Source: Imbricaverruca yamaguchii (Eukaryota > Arthropoda > Thecostraca > Neoverrucidae). From it: a DNA stretch of 64,000 nucleotides. Of the stretch, positions 38,964 to 50,060 are shown in pieces; position 1 is the stretch's first letter, and every line of letters starts with the position of its first letter. The position numbers and the translations under genes were made by a program. The notes below the pieces were generated by a model that did not search any database, had not been told where the DNA came from, and was given only the letters and a program-made list of their open reading frames with translations. The stretch is from the NCBI GenBank assembly GCA_034440575.1, contig JAOTOL010001637.1, positions 1,682,001 to 1,746,000 of the forward strand, read 5' to 3'.

Positions 38964-38998
38964 TGCGTCGTAAACCACCCAGTAAACAAACAAACGAA
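38964..38998 (+). mobile_element. 35-bp 5'-truncated SINE tail with target-site duplication
   Basis: The segment TGCGTCGTAAACCACCCAG followed by AAAC units matches the 3' end of the SINE at 42107-42290. It is flanked by CGTCTTCAGCTCAG (38950-38963) and CGTCTTCGGCTCAG (38999-39012), 13 of 14 identical. This is the pattern of a severely 5'-truncated retroposition. Confidence 0.55.
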
Positions 38999-39012
38999 CG
39001 TCTTCGGCTCAG

Positions 39013-39677
39013 CTCAGCTCGCTGCCGCTGAACTACAGCTCGCCGAGCATTGCCATAAATCATGACGTGTTTTAACTTCCAGTCATCTTGCCGCCGTGTT
39101 CGGATTAAACACGGGTTTAGCACTGTGGCCACGTTTGCTGACCCTCACTGATTCACACTTCCCTGTCTCATCGTTGCCACATGCTAGTAATTCACGGACA
39201 GTACAGCCGAACGTGGTGGTAACGATCATTGAATGCTTTGTTACTTTGTTACATTGGCGCTCCGCGCATGTGTCATTATTTCAGTGCCACCTGGGGAGGA
39301 TTTAGCAGTTGTTGTGACGGCCCCGGCCCCATTAGTTCGTCCACGCGGTCGCCTGCTGACGGCGTGGTTGGACATTGAACCCCTATGAAATGAAGTCCGC
39401 CCGTACCATGCATGGAACGAAGGTGGTTCTCTACGTGGCTGGCGAATATGGAAAAAGTCGCTCAGTCGCCTAGGGGCCAAGTATACAGATAGCTCTTATG
39501 TAAGCGCAGACAAACCACAAAAGTTATTTTGCGGTTGCCTATGCACATTACAGGGCAACAGCAGAGGGAACATGATTTGCGGCACAACGTTTCGCTGTAT
39601 TTGCCCTATCCATGCCTACCATTCGGTCTTCACTATCGGCCTATAATTGTCAGTGACGACGATCTAGCTCATGTACG
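39013..39677. other. No recognisable gene
   Basis: Mixed DNA leading into the Penelope-like element, whose 5' limit I cannot place. Confidence 0.5.
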
Positions 39678-39841
39678 CTGCTGACGTGTTCGGAATAATG
39701 AACAAAAACTCACATGTTCTTGGCCCGTTAGTCATATTGGGCAAAGACCCAGGTATGTTGGTGATGTATTGGCATTAATGGACAAAAATCCAGACATGTT
39801 AGTGACGTGCTAATTACAATAGACAACAATTCGCATATCAA
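39678..39841 (+). repeat. Four diverged 41-bp tandem units over RT motif C
   Basis: Units at 39678, 39719, 39760 and 39801 each have exactly 41-bp spacing and share GTGAYGTNNTNNNNNTAATGNACAAAAAYNCANATGTT-like columns. Unit 3 encodes RYVGDVLALMDKN; unit 1 encodes YAADVFGIMNKN; unit 4 encodes VSDVLITIDNN. Each is in a different frame because 41 is not a multiple of three. Unit 2 is the most diverged. Confidence 0.6.
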
Positions 39842-40630
39842 TTATATCACGGATAACCTGAATGCGACATGCTCTTGCACTCAATTCACGACTGAAATAG
39901 AGAAAAATGGAAAGCTGCCGTTCCTTGGCACGTCACTTTGATTTACAGACAAAAGGTACGTTTTTCATGTGCACCGAAAACGAATGAACAACAATTATCT
40001 AAATTTGTATTCATCTCGCAACTTCAGGACAGACACATCAAGAGGCTTCTATTTGGAAACAAACAGGATACGTAGCCCCGAGTCTCTTAATGAGGATCTT
40101 CTTGAAAGCACATCGGGGCCAAATTTAGTAAGCCACCCAGAGGAGGTAATTCACATTCTCCGAGAGCAGACCGAGCTCATTGTATCCACAGGTGCACGAG
40201 CGCACCTTCCGGAGCAGAAGAGTGTAGCAGTACTGTATTCACCGGCCGCTGATATTGCGCCTGGTTGCCTAAGGAGCGAAACGAATCTAGGTCTTTCGTC
40301 CGGGGACAAAGTTCAAGGTGACGAATGGGCGGGGATTGTTGCTATGAAGTTACATGTGAAAGCTGTAACAAATGGAATTTTGGCGAGACAAGTCAAGGTT
40401 GGGAATAGGATTAGGGAGCATAGAGCAGATGTGAGGCATCACGTGGTCGCTAATGCAATAGTTGTAGAGGTAGACCAGTCAGCGCAACTACCAGAATGGA
40501 ACCACGCCACGGTTGTGTGCTAGCGAATTAGTAAGGCATCGAGGAGGTAGCCGCCATTGCATACAACGCGAATCTGAATTGTTCAATAGAATGCATGAAA
40601 CCAGCAAAGGTTTTTGGACAGTTAATGGTC
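39678..40630 (+). mobile_element. Decayed Penelope-like element: RT C-terminus and GIY-YIG region
   Basis: From 39801 one frame reads VSDVLITID, then QFTTEIEKNGKLPFLG (39882-39929), a single TGA at 39939, and then VHRKRMNNNYLNLYSSRN and SRGFYLETNRIRSPESL. This order (RT motif C, FTxExEKxGKLPFLD, VYRKPTHTxRYLNF, then RGxxxxLxxRARxICSPE) is diagnostic of Penelope-like RT. Further on, GIV (40332), NGI (40371) and RIREHRADVRH (40407 on) correspond to a decayed GIY-YIG endonuclease: the second Tyr and the cysteines are gone but the REH motif is kept. A frameshift near 40515 leads to RHCIQRESELFNRM, matching the usual C-terminal tail. The finger domain is missing. The motif C region is itself tandemly repeated (39678-39841). 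Confidence 0.82.
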
Positions 40631-42092
40631 AGCGATGCGGCTTGGTGATTGTACAATTAGTGCTTCGATGGGTGTGTCTTCTGTTGCATTTGGCTGAGTG
40701 TTGCCTCATGAATTTTCGCATCTTTCGTTGCTTCTATGCGTACATGTTATTGATTTGACAACATGCTTTCATTTATTCATCCAAGACCATATAAATATCA
40801 GGTAGTCATCCGGAAATGATATTTCTAACATGGCGTCACTGGTTATGTGCTAGCCTACGCCGCTATGGGAGACTCTTATCAGATTGCTTATTCTGACTTG
40901 AATCCTTTGAGCAAGTTGAAGAAGCCACGGTAATTTTGGAGGCCATACACGCTCCTCAAAACTTGCTAGATCCGATTTTAGAATGGCTATGCACGCAATG
41001 CGACAAAAAGTGGAAAAAGGACACGAATACAGTAGCATATGCACCGGACGTTCTTAGCCGTGGTGACTGGTCATATAATGTCATTATTCAGTTTAAGTAT
41101 TAAATGTTATATTGTTCTTCCCAATATAGTTCTTAAATATATCCCTCATTTCATACATTCTTGTCATTGTTTACAATTCCTTATCATCTGCTATCAGTTC
41201 TTAAGTATCCTTGCATCATGCATGTTCCTGATGACCAATCAGAGGAATATTTGTGCATAACGTCAGCGATATGCATCGAACTGTGCAAAATTAGGGGACG
41301 GCATGAGCCTGCATTAATCCGTCGTCCTTCGCAAAGCAAATACAGCGGAATCCTGCTTATTTACCGTGTTCCTTCTGTTGTTTCCTTTGCACAACTGTCA
41401 TGTCAACATCCATTTCTAAGAGACATCTGCTTCATAGGTAAGTGTGTAGCGCATTACCATTCGACTAAGCACAGGGAAACCGGAGATAATCCAATCAGGT
41501 GGCTTCGAAACTAAGTGTAAGTGGGGTACTCATCTACTTTTGGCTCGGTAAGTCAATACGACTTGCAGTACTATCTTGAGGCAGATTCTGAAGGTTCCGC
41601 TGAGTGTGTGAGCGACAATTTGCCCCTGCTGGCTGGGGTGTAGCGGCAGACGGTACCGGTGGTCAGAAGCACCCACCGCCCAGCCCAGCTCGCTCCAGCT
41701 ACAACTGCACGCTGGTACGACTGAGAGACATGTCTGGTGATTGCCGCTCAGGTGCGTCGTCCAGGGGGAGCTTATAGACTTGCTGCTCAACACACGAGAT
41801 GGCTGGTTGGCTGAATGATTTGAATGTGCCGGCAGAACAGCGGTATATATGGGATATTATCCAAAACTGAGTTCTTGGACAATCATAGTTGAGACCATTG
41901 TGAACACAAGAGGGAAAGAGTGTGTCAGAGTGAGTATGACGAGTAAAAGAAGTTATTTCATTTGGGGGCATACTTGCAAGAATCTGAAAGTCCTCAATGA
42001 TGGCCAAGTTGTACTTGACAAAATATCTTGTCGAATGAGGGATTTCAACAACATTGCTCCTGACAGTATGATATGAAGGCTTCCTTCTTTAT
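40631..42092. other. No recognisable gene
   Basis: Mixed DNA with overlapping short frames. An isolated open frame at 41161-41514 is unrecognised. Confidence 0.55.
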
Positions 42093-42106
42093 CTCTAACT
42101 ACAATT

Positions 42107-42290
42107 GGGGCGGGAATGGCCGATTGGTTAAGGTGTCGGGCTATGGGTACCAAAGGTCCCGGGTTCGACTCTGGCGCCACTCAGGACATTTCCCAATCCC
42201 GCGGCCCACCGGCGAAACAGTGTGGGCGGCGCCATTAGCCGTGTATGTGCATAAAGTGTGTCGTGAACCAACCAATATACAAACAACAAA
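42107..42290 (+). mobile_element. tRNA-derived SINE, 184 bp, with 14-bp target-site duplication
   Basis: The head resembles a tRNA gene: A box TGGCCGATTGG (42117-42127) with GTTAAGG, and B box GGTTCGACTC (42162-42171), spaced as in a polymerase III type 2 promoter. An unrelated body of about 110 bp follows, and the tail ends in AACAAAC-type units. It is bounded by perfect direct repeats CTCTAACTACAATT at 42093-42106 and 42291-42304, showing a complete and fairly recent retroposition. A relative of its 3' end lies at 38964-38998. Confidence 0.93.
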
Positions 42291-42304
42291 CTCTAACTAC
42301 AATT

Positions 42305-44399
42305 ACGCTAATATCCCCCGTTTGCTGCAATTATAGCACTTCAAAATCTAATGAGTACATGGAAGGTTGAAGAAGTGTGTGGGCCACAAGTGAGCTCCGT
42401 CTAATCTTGAGCAGCTGGCTCAAACAATAATCGAACTGCTGACTACTTCTGCGTTTGCAACGAATCGTGTGTGCCATGATAGTCTGGGATCAAAAGAATA
42501 GCTTCAAAGTTTTATTTCGACACCAACTAATTTCCCCACCAATAATTTTCCCGAAGCAATTTGGAGATTACGAAAGCTACCGAGTTTACCATCAGCAGTC
42601 TAGACATGGTGTCAAGCGTATTGCGTCAAGCAAAGGGTTACTGATCTAACGGATGTGGGATGGCAGACATCAATAAAGTAGCTCCAGGATCAACAACGCA
42701 CCTGATACCCCAGATATATTCATCAGACACGCTATAGGCTATCCGGGACTGTCATTCTTGAATATAGTGATGCTACATGCTACAATAATAACTTCTTATT
42801 GATATATTTATTTGCGTGGCCTCGGCATGCTGAACGAATATGTTTGGCACGATACGAATATGTATGACGTGGACGCGTGCTGCCAACGATTTGCCTTTCA
42901 TTTTGCTGTTATGTCATTGACTTTATTATAATTCGCATCACCCAACCTGAATCATCACATATGATGCGAAATATCATCACATGGGCCATTTCCCAGCGAC
43001 GTTTCGCTGAGATGTACTGAATAGCCTTGCAGATACGGGTCCCACCGCATTTAACCACCACGGGAGCGCTGCATCTTCACTCACTGGATTCCATTGACCA
43101 ATACTGCTCGGTTGGCGTGGCCTGGGTCGCGTGAGCTAGGAGGTATTTAGTGTAGTGTAGTGTAGTGTGATTTTTGTGAAATAGGTCATTACTATATCCA
43201 ACTTCGTGCCAAATATGTTTCGAATTTACCTGACGAATCTCAAGACAGAGAGTGAGCCACACCAGGCTGCAGCTGCAGTGTAGCCCAGACCAGACCGCCT
43301 ACCTCCCACAGCCGGACCGTGCCGGCAAAAATGATCGGAAAAGAGTGACTGATATGTGTTTCCCCATTAACTGTGTTTGTTTGAAATATAATGGCATTAA
43401 TGAATGCATGTCAAGATTCATACCCTGCCTACATGCTATCGTGCAGCCGAAACGTGGTAAAAATGCGGGTTTCGGAACCAAAGCTGCAAGAAGATTTAAT
43501 GTTGTGAATTCAACTGACTGCTCATGCTGTGTGTGCTGTAAATCAAATCACTTTGCATTGGAACCAGAATTATTTCTTTTTCCCAGCTTGGAGGATCAGC
43601 TGGCAACTGGATCTTTTGGCTGGGCGCGCAATTATGGGACCATTTGCGGGACGTTAAACTCTGGATTTGAAGTCTGCTAAAATTTTGTCTTCCCGGGATA
43701 GATATCATAATCTTAGAAGCAAAGGTATTTACGATTGTAATGTGGGCATGTCTTCTTTTAATTAAATGCATTATGTATGCAGGTCGGAAATCATTGTGCA
43801 CTTGTCCCTAGGGTGTTTGCCTAGGGTAGTTTGCCAACTTGTGCTTCTCTAATTTATTATCTGCATCCTGCAGCATTGGCATTATATTGCATTTTGCATA
43901 ACCAAATCCAGCTAAGCTCATGTAATCCCCCAGATAGCACGAATTTAATACCACTATGGTGCAATGGCTTAATACATACCACCGATAAATTATATTGCCA
44001 TGCTCCGCATTCTAACTCTCTTCATGATGTCTTAATTTGTTGCTGTACCAATTCGCCAAGTTCCAAGCGTCTCCATTACTTTTCATCCCGATATTCTTTC
44101 CGGATTTTGTGAATTGCAGGGTGACATATGATGCCACAAGAATATGAAGTGATCAAAAACAAACTAGCACATACCTATCAAATGATACATCACTTTTAAA
44201 ACCGAACGAGCTTAACAGTTTTGCTGAAAATCTGTCCACGTTTCAGTGCAACCGTAATCCTTTTCACATCTGTTAGAGAGATTCGATTTATAATCGAGAA
44301 TCGATATAATTTTTTTCGTGTTCTATCTGCCGTTCCTCGTATACTTGTGGAGTTTCTTATGTCGAGCGCTTGCCGCCATATGTGGCGATCGTGTCACTG
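42305..44399. other. No supported gene
   Basis: AT-rich DNA. It has a (TGTAG)n-like short repeat at 43147-43170 and a 142-codon plus-strand frame (43252-43680) that is Cys-containing but resembles no family I know and lacks a promoter or convincing splice pair. Confidence 0.5.
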
Positions 44400-44870
44400 C
44401 TTCCCGGTGGAATTCGATGGCGCGACCGGCCGGCTCCCTGTAGCAGCGGAGCCCTCGACGCCACGTGACGGCCACTCCACTGGGCGACGCGACCGGCCGG
44501 CTCCCTGTAGCAGCGGAGCCCTGGACGTCAGACGTCTCTCGGCGTCACGTGACGCCCACTCCACCGGGCTGCCCGACTGGCCAGCCGGGCTTCAAAGCTC
44601 CCTCGCTCATCCGGCCGGTCCATTATAGCGACCGACGGCGCGCCGTAAGCGTGCCCGTGGGACGCGTCTTATCGAAACCATCGCCGCAATCGTTCAGAAA
44701 TTCGATTACGGCGTCGGCTGATGTGTGAGGGAGCAGCGTGCGGCCAAAATAGCGCAGTGCCGACGCCGATAACTCGAGTCGTCTCCCGTGCCGGAATTGT
44801 GACCGACAATCGGTTTCCGCCATTGTTAGGCGCGGCCGGCGGCAGCATATCACTCAAGGGCTGGCCAAAC
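44400..44870. promoter_or_regulatory. GC/CpG-rich island 7 with a 67-bp tandem duplication
   Basis: CGCGACCGGCCGGCTCCCTG begins at 44421 and again at 44488. A third partial copy of the CACGTGACG...CACTCCAC part follows a 17-bp insertion near 44545. CCGATAA occurs at 44766. CACGTGACG is present twice, an E-box joined to a CRE half-site. No exon recognised. Confidence 0.45.
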
Positions 44871-47800
44871 ATGATGAACTGTTTTCGCTTTTGCGTCGAA
44901 CCTTGCATGGAAATGAAGCATCTCCTTGGGATAGATGTCGCTATGAAGCGGCTTCCGACCGCTCAGTACATCTTGAGCGGCACACGCAGATAGTTAATCG
45001 TATTATTCGTAATGCCTTGAGTAGAAACAACACGCATGTGGATTTAGCGACGAAAAAAATATAAAGCTGGAGCACTGCAAGCACTTGCCCCCAGTGATCG
45101 CAAGGAATGACGCCCATCCCAGGAATGCACACCCTTGAAAAACACCAAGAGTTCTCAAAGTGGGTTCAACTACGTCTGTCCATTATTTTCCATTAGAGAC
45201 TGATCCCTCTAAGAGGAATCAGTGGACCCGGGGAAGGCTCGACTGTACTCTCCTGATTTGCAGTGCAAGAGATGCTCCTCTTCGAAAAATTGATGCCGTC
45301 TGGATTAGTATTTTCTCCATAAGAATGTCTGGAACCGCCTCTGGGATAAAAGCACTCAGCCTATGTTTGAAATGCCAATTAGTCCATCTGATAGGACGTC
45401 CAGACCGGAATATTTGCCTACTGTGATCATACTTCGAGCATTACTAAAATGTATCATGGTAGCTATTGATGCCAGCAATTTGCTAAGCATTGACAACACT
45501 TGAGCTACATAGCCACTTTACAGCATGGTTTTCGGACAGTTTGGCATCAGATAACCATAATTGCAATTTTGATGTCGTTAGATCCATGCTGTATGTCTTA
45601 AGAATGTGCTCTATGAAAACCGAAGAATGTGCTCTATGAGTATGAAAACCGAACGATGAATATTATACTGGGAAAAATGCAGCCCTTCTAATTACTTTTT
45701 AGCATCGAAGTGCTTAGCAATTTACCTTCCTAGTTTTCGAGAAAATACTATAAGTAGTGAGCAAAACATCGAAGAAATAATGGATGTTCAGTAGGTAGTG
45801 GGAAAATGAGTTTTTACAGACCAGTATCCAGTGTGCATAGGTGAACATTACCCGTGAAGGCTTCTTCCACGTTGTGAGCTCACATTGATCGACATATCCG
45901 CATCTTACTGCCGCTGATTTGTGGTTGCTTCTTGTTCTTTACTGCAGTTTCCGGAGAGTGAATGTCTTGCGGTACAGTATATTCCTCGCCTACCATGTAA
46001 TCGATTAGAAATCGATGGTATACTCAGTGCTTCTGTGCTATGTCTTGCTGCAGTTTCCACTATGTCCACAATCTTGCGGCACAGCCTAGATTCGTAAGTT
46101 TGGACAACGAACACCTCTGACATATAGTCCATTTGTAATAATTTTCCATGACATTATTTTGGCACACACAAACCTTGGCACATGAACTGTGTCAAATTTT
46201 GTGGTGGAGACAGACAACAGGAATTTTGAAGTCGATTCTTGTATGCAACGTCCATGTGGTTAATGTTAATATCGTTCAAAGCTCATTTGGGACGATACTC
46301 TCTCGGCTCCTCCTGTTCTCACGCCCTTGCATTCGTCCTATTGAAAGGAAATTATTCTGCATTTACTATCAACGCAATAGCCAGTCAAATACACAGAAAG
46401 AAGCGACGCTTTTATGCACGTTCCCTATTCTCATGTCTAAAAACTATACTGTTAATTCCTTTTGCAAAGGGTCCTGCAGGATGTAATGAACACCTTCAGC
46501 TTGACTCCAATTCAAAGGTGAACAGGAGTAATGGTAAGAACAAACCTTTGTAAGGTGGCACATTTATGACCTGAGAAATATGGAGAGATGCAGTAAAAAA
46601 ATTGTGGTTGCAAGATTTGGTGCATGCATTTACTTGAATTAAAAATGAACATTCTCCGTTCCAACAGATGAATCCTGTAGCTTCCTGGTCTATGTGAGGC
46701 GGACCTTTGCTAACATACTGGTATGCACGTGCGCTTCAGAATGAAGAAACTCATAGCATGCTGCAATATCCTCATAATGAAGCTGTCAGCATGAATCAGT
46801 GTATGGTTCGAAGTCTAATATCATTTGCGAATCTTGAATGAAAATATATGGGATATAATCTAAAAATGTGGTCTTATAGTTCTACCTTCGTGTCATATGT
46901 AACGGGCGGGTAAGTGAATGGGTAGATTATCAATGGGGAATGGTTGAGTGAAGATATGCGAGTAAGAGACTTGCAAGCATATTACATCTTACAAAATTAA
47001 ATACTTCTTTCGGATACCAAGCTTCAAACAATCCTCATATCTGCACATGCATACACATTAATTAGTGTTTCCTTTCGATCTCTATTGCTGGCACACGTAT
47101 CGCTTCTCAAATTTATTGTAGAACTACTTGGTATCAATTACGCACCGTGGATGCAGTGATTTTGTGCTGATTTGCTATAGCTGCCATGAAAGTTGTCCAT
47201 GCTCAGTCCAGGGGGCGAACGTCGAAGGCGGCTGGCATCACTCTCTGGCACATTGTGATGCTGCCGTACATCGGATTTGATTTTAACGGGTAGAGTTGTC
47301 GAACCAATTGAAGCAAAGCGCATACTTCATGATTGAAAGATCATTGAATTGCGAGGTAGTATAAATGAGATGGGGACTGGGTAACGATTGCTGTGTAACT
47401 ATGAGGTCTCGTGTTGTAACCCGGCAACTGTTTGTGATCTTGCCTTATTGAGATACTATTTTGCATAACAAATTGGTGACGCTTCATTACCTGTGTTACT
47501 AGTGACGGCGTAAAAAAGCCCAGGAGCGGACGTCACCTCAGCAGTTATCTCGAAGAATATCCAAAGCATATAATTAGGAGTTACAAAAAACAACACACGT
47601 CTGGTATCTGTTGTTTTAAGCCTTCTTTCTCTGGAGACGTGATCTGACGTCATCCGCGTCATTATTATTTATAACTCGATATTCCTACCGATTTAATCAC
47701 GGATATAGTCATGCAACGTCACTTGTGAATGCGAAGGAGATGAACGCGATATGTGACGGAGACAGCTTTATTTGCTGTATCGGTGCATATAGCAACAGAC

Positions 47801-48219
47801 AATAGTAAACGACGAGCAAATAGTACTCATAACGCTTTAGGCCACTAAAAACATTTGAGTGGCCACAACTTCCGGGGCCCCTCGAGTTCTGCCTGTACTT
47901 TCTAATCCGGTCTTGAATAATTGCGCGCACTGCTGAGCCAACTTACATCCGTGCGATGCAGACGTGAACTTTTACCACTGCTGTTAATGACACGCTTAGC
48001 TTCAAGTAACACGCACCTTTTTCCTCGACACTCTGTGACTGCTCAGTGCTTCACTGCGCTAAGGGGATCGTCCATCTGCCCTCGGTCGCTAATCGCATCT
48101 GTATTCCTTCAGTACTGCACCTGACCGCCGAAGTGTGCAAATCACGCTGCTTTGCCGAATATACTGCACTGGCATACGATAAGCGGTCCGGTATACCTGT
48201 ATTGTTGCACCATGTGCCG
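44871..48219. other. No recognisable gene
   Basis: Long mixed to AT-rich stretch. A 24-bp phrase AGAATGTGCTCTATGA is duplicated at 45600-45650 with a 6-bp insertion. No protein family recognised. Confidence 0.55.
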
Positions 48220-48500
48220 GTACGGCCACAGCCACGTCACCAACCTTGCCCGACGCCGGAGGGTGGATGTACGGTGGGATGGGGTTGGGGGTCCGGGGTG
48301 ACCTTTGAGCGTCGCCGTGATGACACAGTGATAGACGGATCGGCACGGCGCAGCCCTTTGACAGTCGTCCGCCTGCACGGTGCCAGCGAGCATCAAACGT
48401 CGCCGCCGCCACCGCGTCGCGATGTCGCTCAGTCGGGGCAAGCGTCGTCGCTCAGCCGAGTGGCGGTCTCGCCGCCGCCGTCCTGACGGGGCCGTCCCCA
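48220..48500. promoter_or_regulatory. GC/CpG-rich island 8
   Basis: CpG-rich with CGCCGCCGCC words. It is followed at 48575-48665 by a loose repeat of CCCAGCTCTGGNNCCTG phrases. No exon recognised. Confidence 0.35.
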
Positions 48501-49284
48501 TTACAGCAGTGTCAGCTCAGTCTGGATCCTGTCGCCCCGTCACACGAGTACCACTGAAGCTGTGGCGGCGACGGCGATTGTCCGGCTCTGGAGCCTGGTC
48601 CATCCCAGCTCTGGCGCTGAGTGTAGCCCGGATCTGTGCCTGGTGTAGCCCAGCTCTGGAACCTGCTGTGTCTCATCACACTACAATGCGCTGCATCGGA
48701 GTTTGGCAGTCCAGATCGAGCTTACGTGTCATGTGCCACAGTGAGCTGGATCACGTGATCAGTCTAGTGTGTCGCATTATACTCTGATGGCATATGATGA
48801 CACCACTGCTGGTCTGTTGCTCTGACACTGGCTGTCGCCACATTTCAGGCAGGAACACTACCGCTTGGTGAAAGCCGTAGCACTCCATGCCTCCAGAAAA
48901 ACATATACACGTGCGTATTTTTATTTCCAACGAACGCAGCTGGTAGCCAGAGGATGCTTTTTGGCTATGAAGCCGGACCTGCGCAGCACTGTTCATTTGT
49001 ATTATAATACATTAATTGAATGAACTTAATGACCAGGTTGGAGGGCTATCAGTCATCGGGCATGCACGCTACCGCAGACCGACGACCCGCTCGCAGTCGC
49101 CGCTCGCGAGACGACTCGACACTGGCTGCTGAAGTGACCATGCAGCGCGACTAGCGCCGGTGGAGACTCAAATCCATCCGGGGGTACTGACTCGTCTCCG
49201 TCGGATAACTACTCTGTAACAACTCACAACTAGCACCTAACAAAAATCAACTAACGATTATGTAGCCGGCATCCGGCTGCTTCT
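48501..49284. other. No recognisable gene; second GATCACGTGATC
   Basis: Mixed DNA. The palindrome GATCACGTGATC at 48749-48760 duplicates the one at 19098. Confidence 0.55.
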
Positions 49285-49420
49285 GACACCGACACAGACA
49301 CATTCGACATTGAACTAGCGACATCTGACACCGACACAGACACATTCGACATTGAACTAGCGACATCTGACACCGACACAGGCACATTTGATATTGAACT
49401 AGTGACATCTGACATCGACT
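49285..49420. repeat. Minisatellite, 42-bp unit, 3 copies
   Basis: Three units of CATCTGACACCGACACAGAC + ACATTCGACATTGAACTAGCGA. The minus strand reads 14-residue SVSDVASSMSNVSV-type repeats, a product of the 42-bp period. Confidence 0.9.
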
Positions 49421-49429
49421 CGACAACCT

Positions 49430-49573
49430 CTGGCACGGATCCGGCCGCCTCTGCGATGGACCCCCGGCCGCTTCTGGGTCGGACCCGGCTCCCTCTGGGA
49501 TGGACCCAGCTACCTCCAGGTCAGATCCGGCCAGACCCCGAGCCGCCTCTAGGTTGAATCCGACTACCTCTGG
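49430..49573. repeat. Minisatellite, 21-bp unit, left part
   Basis: About six degenerate units of the form GGACCCAGCTACCTCCAGGT C. It is the same family as 49910-50060; the two halves are separated by the SINE insertion. Confidence 0.85.
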
Positions 49574-49899
49574 TTTTTAAATAATTTTAATCCGAATTCT
49601 TGCTGGGATGACTTTGTGAATCAGGGTTCTATTGCTAAGCTGAGCTTGTTGCGTGATCCCTGGCCCCACCACCCGATCCATTAATTCTAGTTCAACGGCA
49701 GAATTTAAACTGGAAGTTTAACGTGCTGTCAGTGCACCGATACGGCCGCCCGGTAGCTCGTCGGGCCAGCTGCCAACTGACCTTCCCGGTCGGGGGCTAA
49801 ATACGAGCGCGCGAAGCGACTCGAACCCTGTGTTGACAGGACATAGGAGACAAGCGCAGACCAGCGCTCTAACCAGCTGAGCTACCGGGTGGGATGTGT
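49574..49899 (-). mobile_element. tRNA-derived SINE inserted in a minisatellite, minus strand, about 326 bp
   Basis: On minus the element starts near 49899. The tRNA-like head has A box TAGCTCAGCTGGTTAGAGC (49866-49884) and B box GGTTCGAGTCG (49817-49827). A body of about 240 bp follows, ending ATTATTTAAAAA at 49574. Direct repeats CTACCTCTGG at 49564-49573 and 49900-49909 flank it, though they are also part of the host 21-bp repeat. Translating the head in one frame gives the AQLVRA signature typical of misread tRNA genes. The head is unrelated to the 42107 SINE. A perfect 11-bp inverted copy of its tRNA start (CCCGGTAGCTC) occurs inside at 49749-49759. Confidence 0.88.
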
Positions 49900-49909
49900 C
49901 TACCTCTGG

Positions 49910-50060
49910 GACGGATCGGGCCACTTCTGGATCGAACCCAGCTACCTCCAGGTCAGACCCAGCTACCTCCAGGTCGGACCCAGCTACCTCCAGGTCGGAC
50001 CCCGCTACCTCCGGGTCGGACCCCGCTACCTTCGGGTCGGACCTGGCCAGCCCCCGAGCC
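49910..50060. repeat. Minisatellite, 21-bp unit, right part
   Basis: Seven ordered units with core AGCTACCTCCAGGTCGGACC. The last copies drift to CGCTACCTTCGGGTCGGACC. Frames stay open because of the 7-codon period. Confidence 0.92.

Noticed and set aside
43252..43680. 142-codon Cys-containing plus-strand frame
   Set aside because: No homology I recognise, no promoter, no consistent splice partner.
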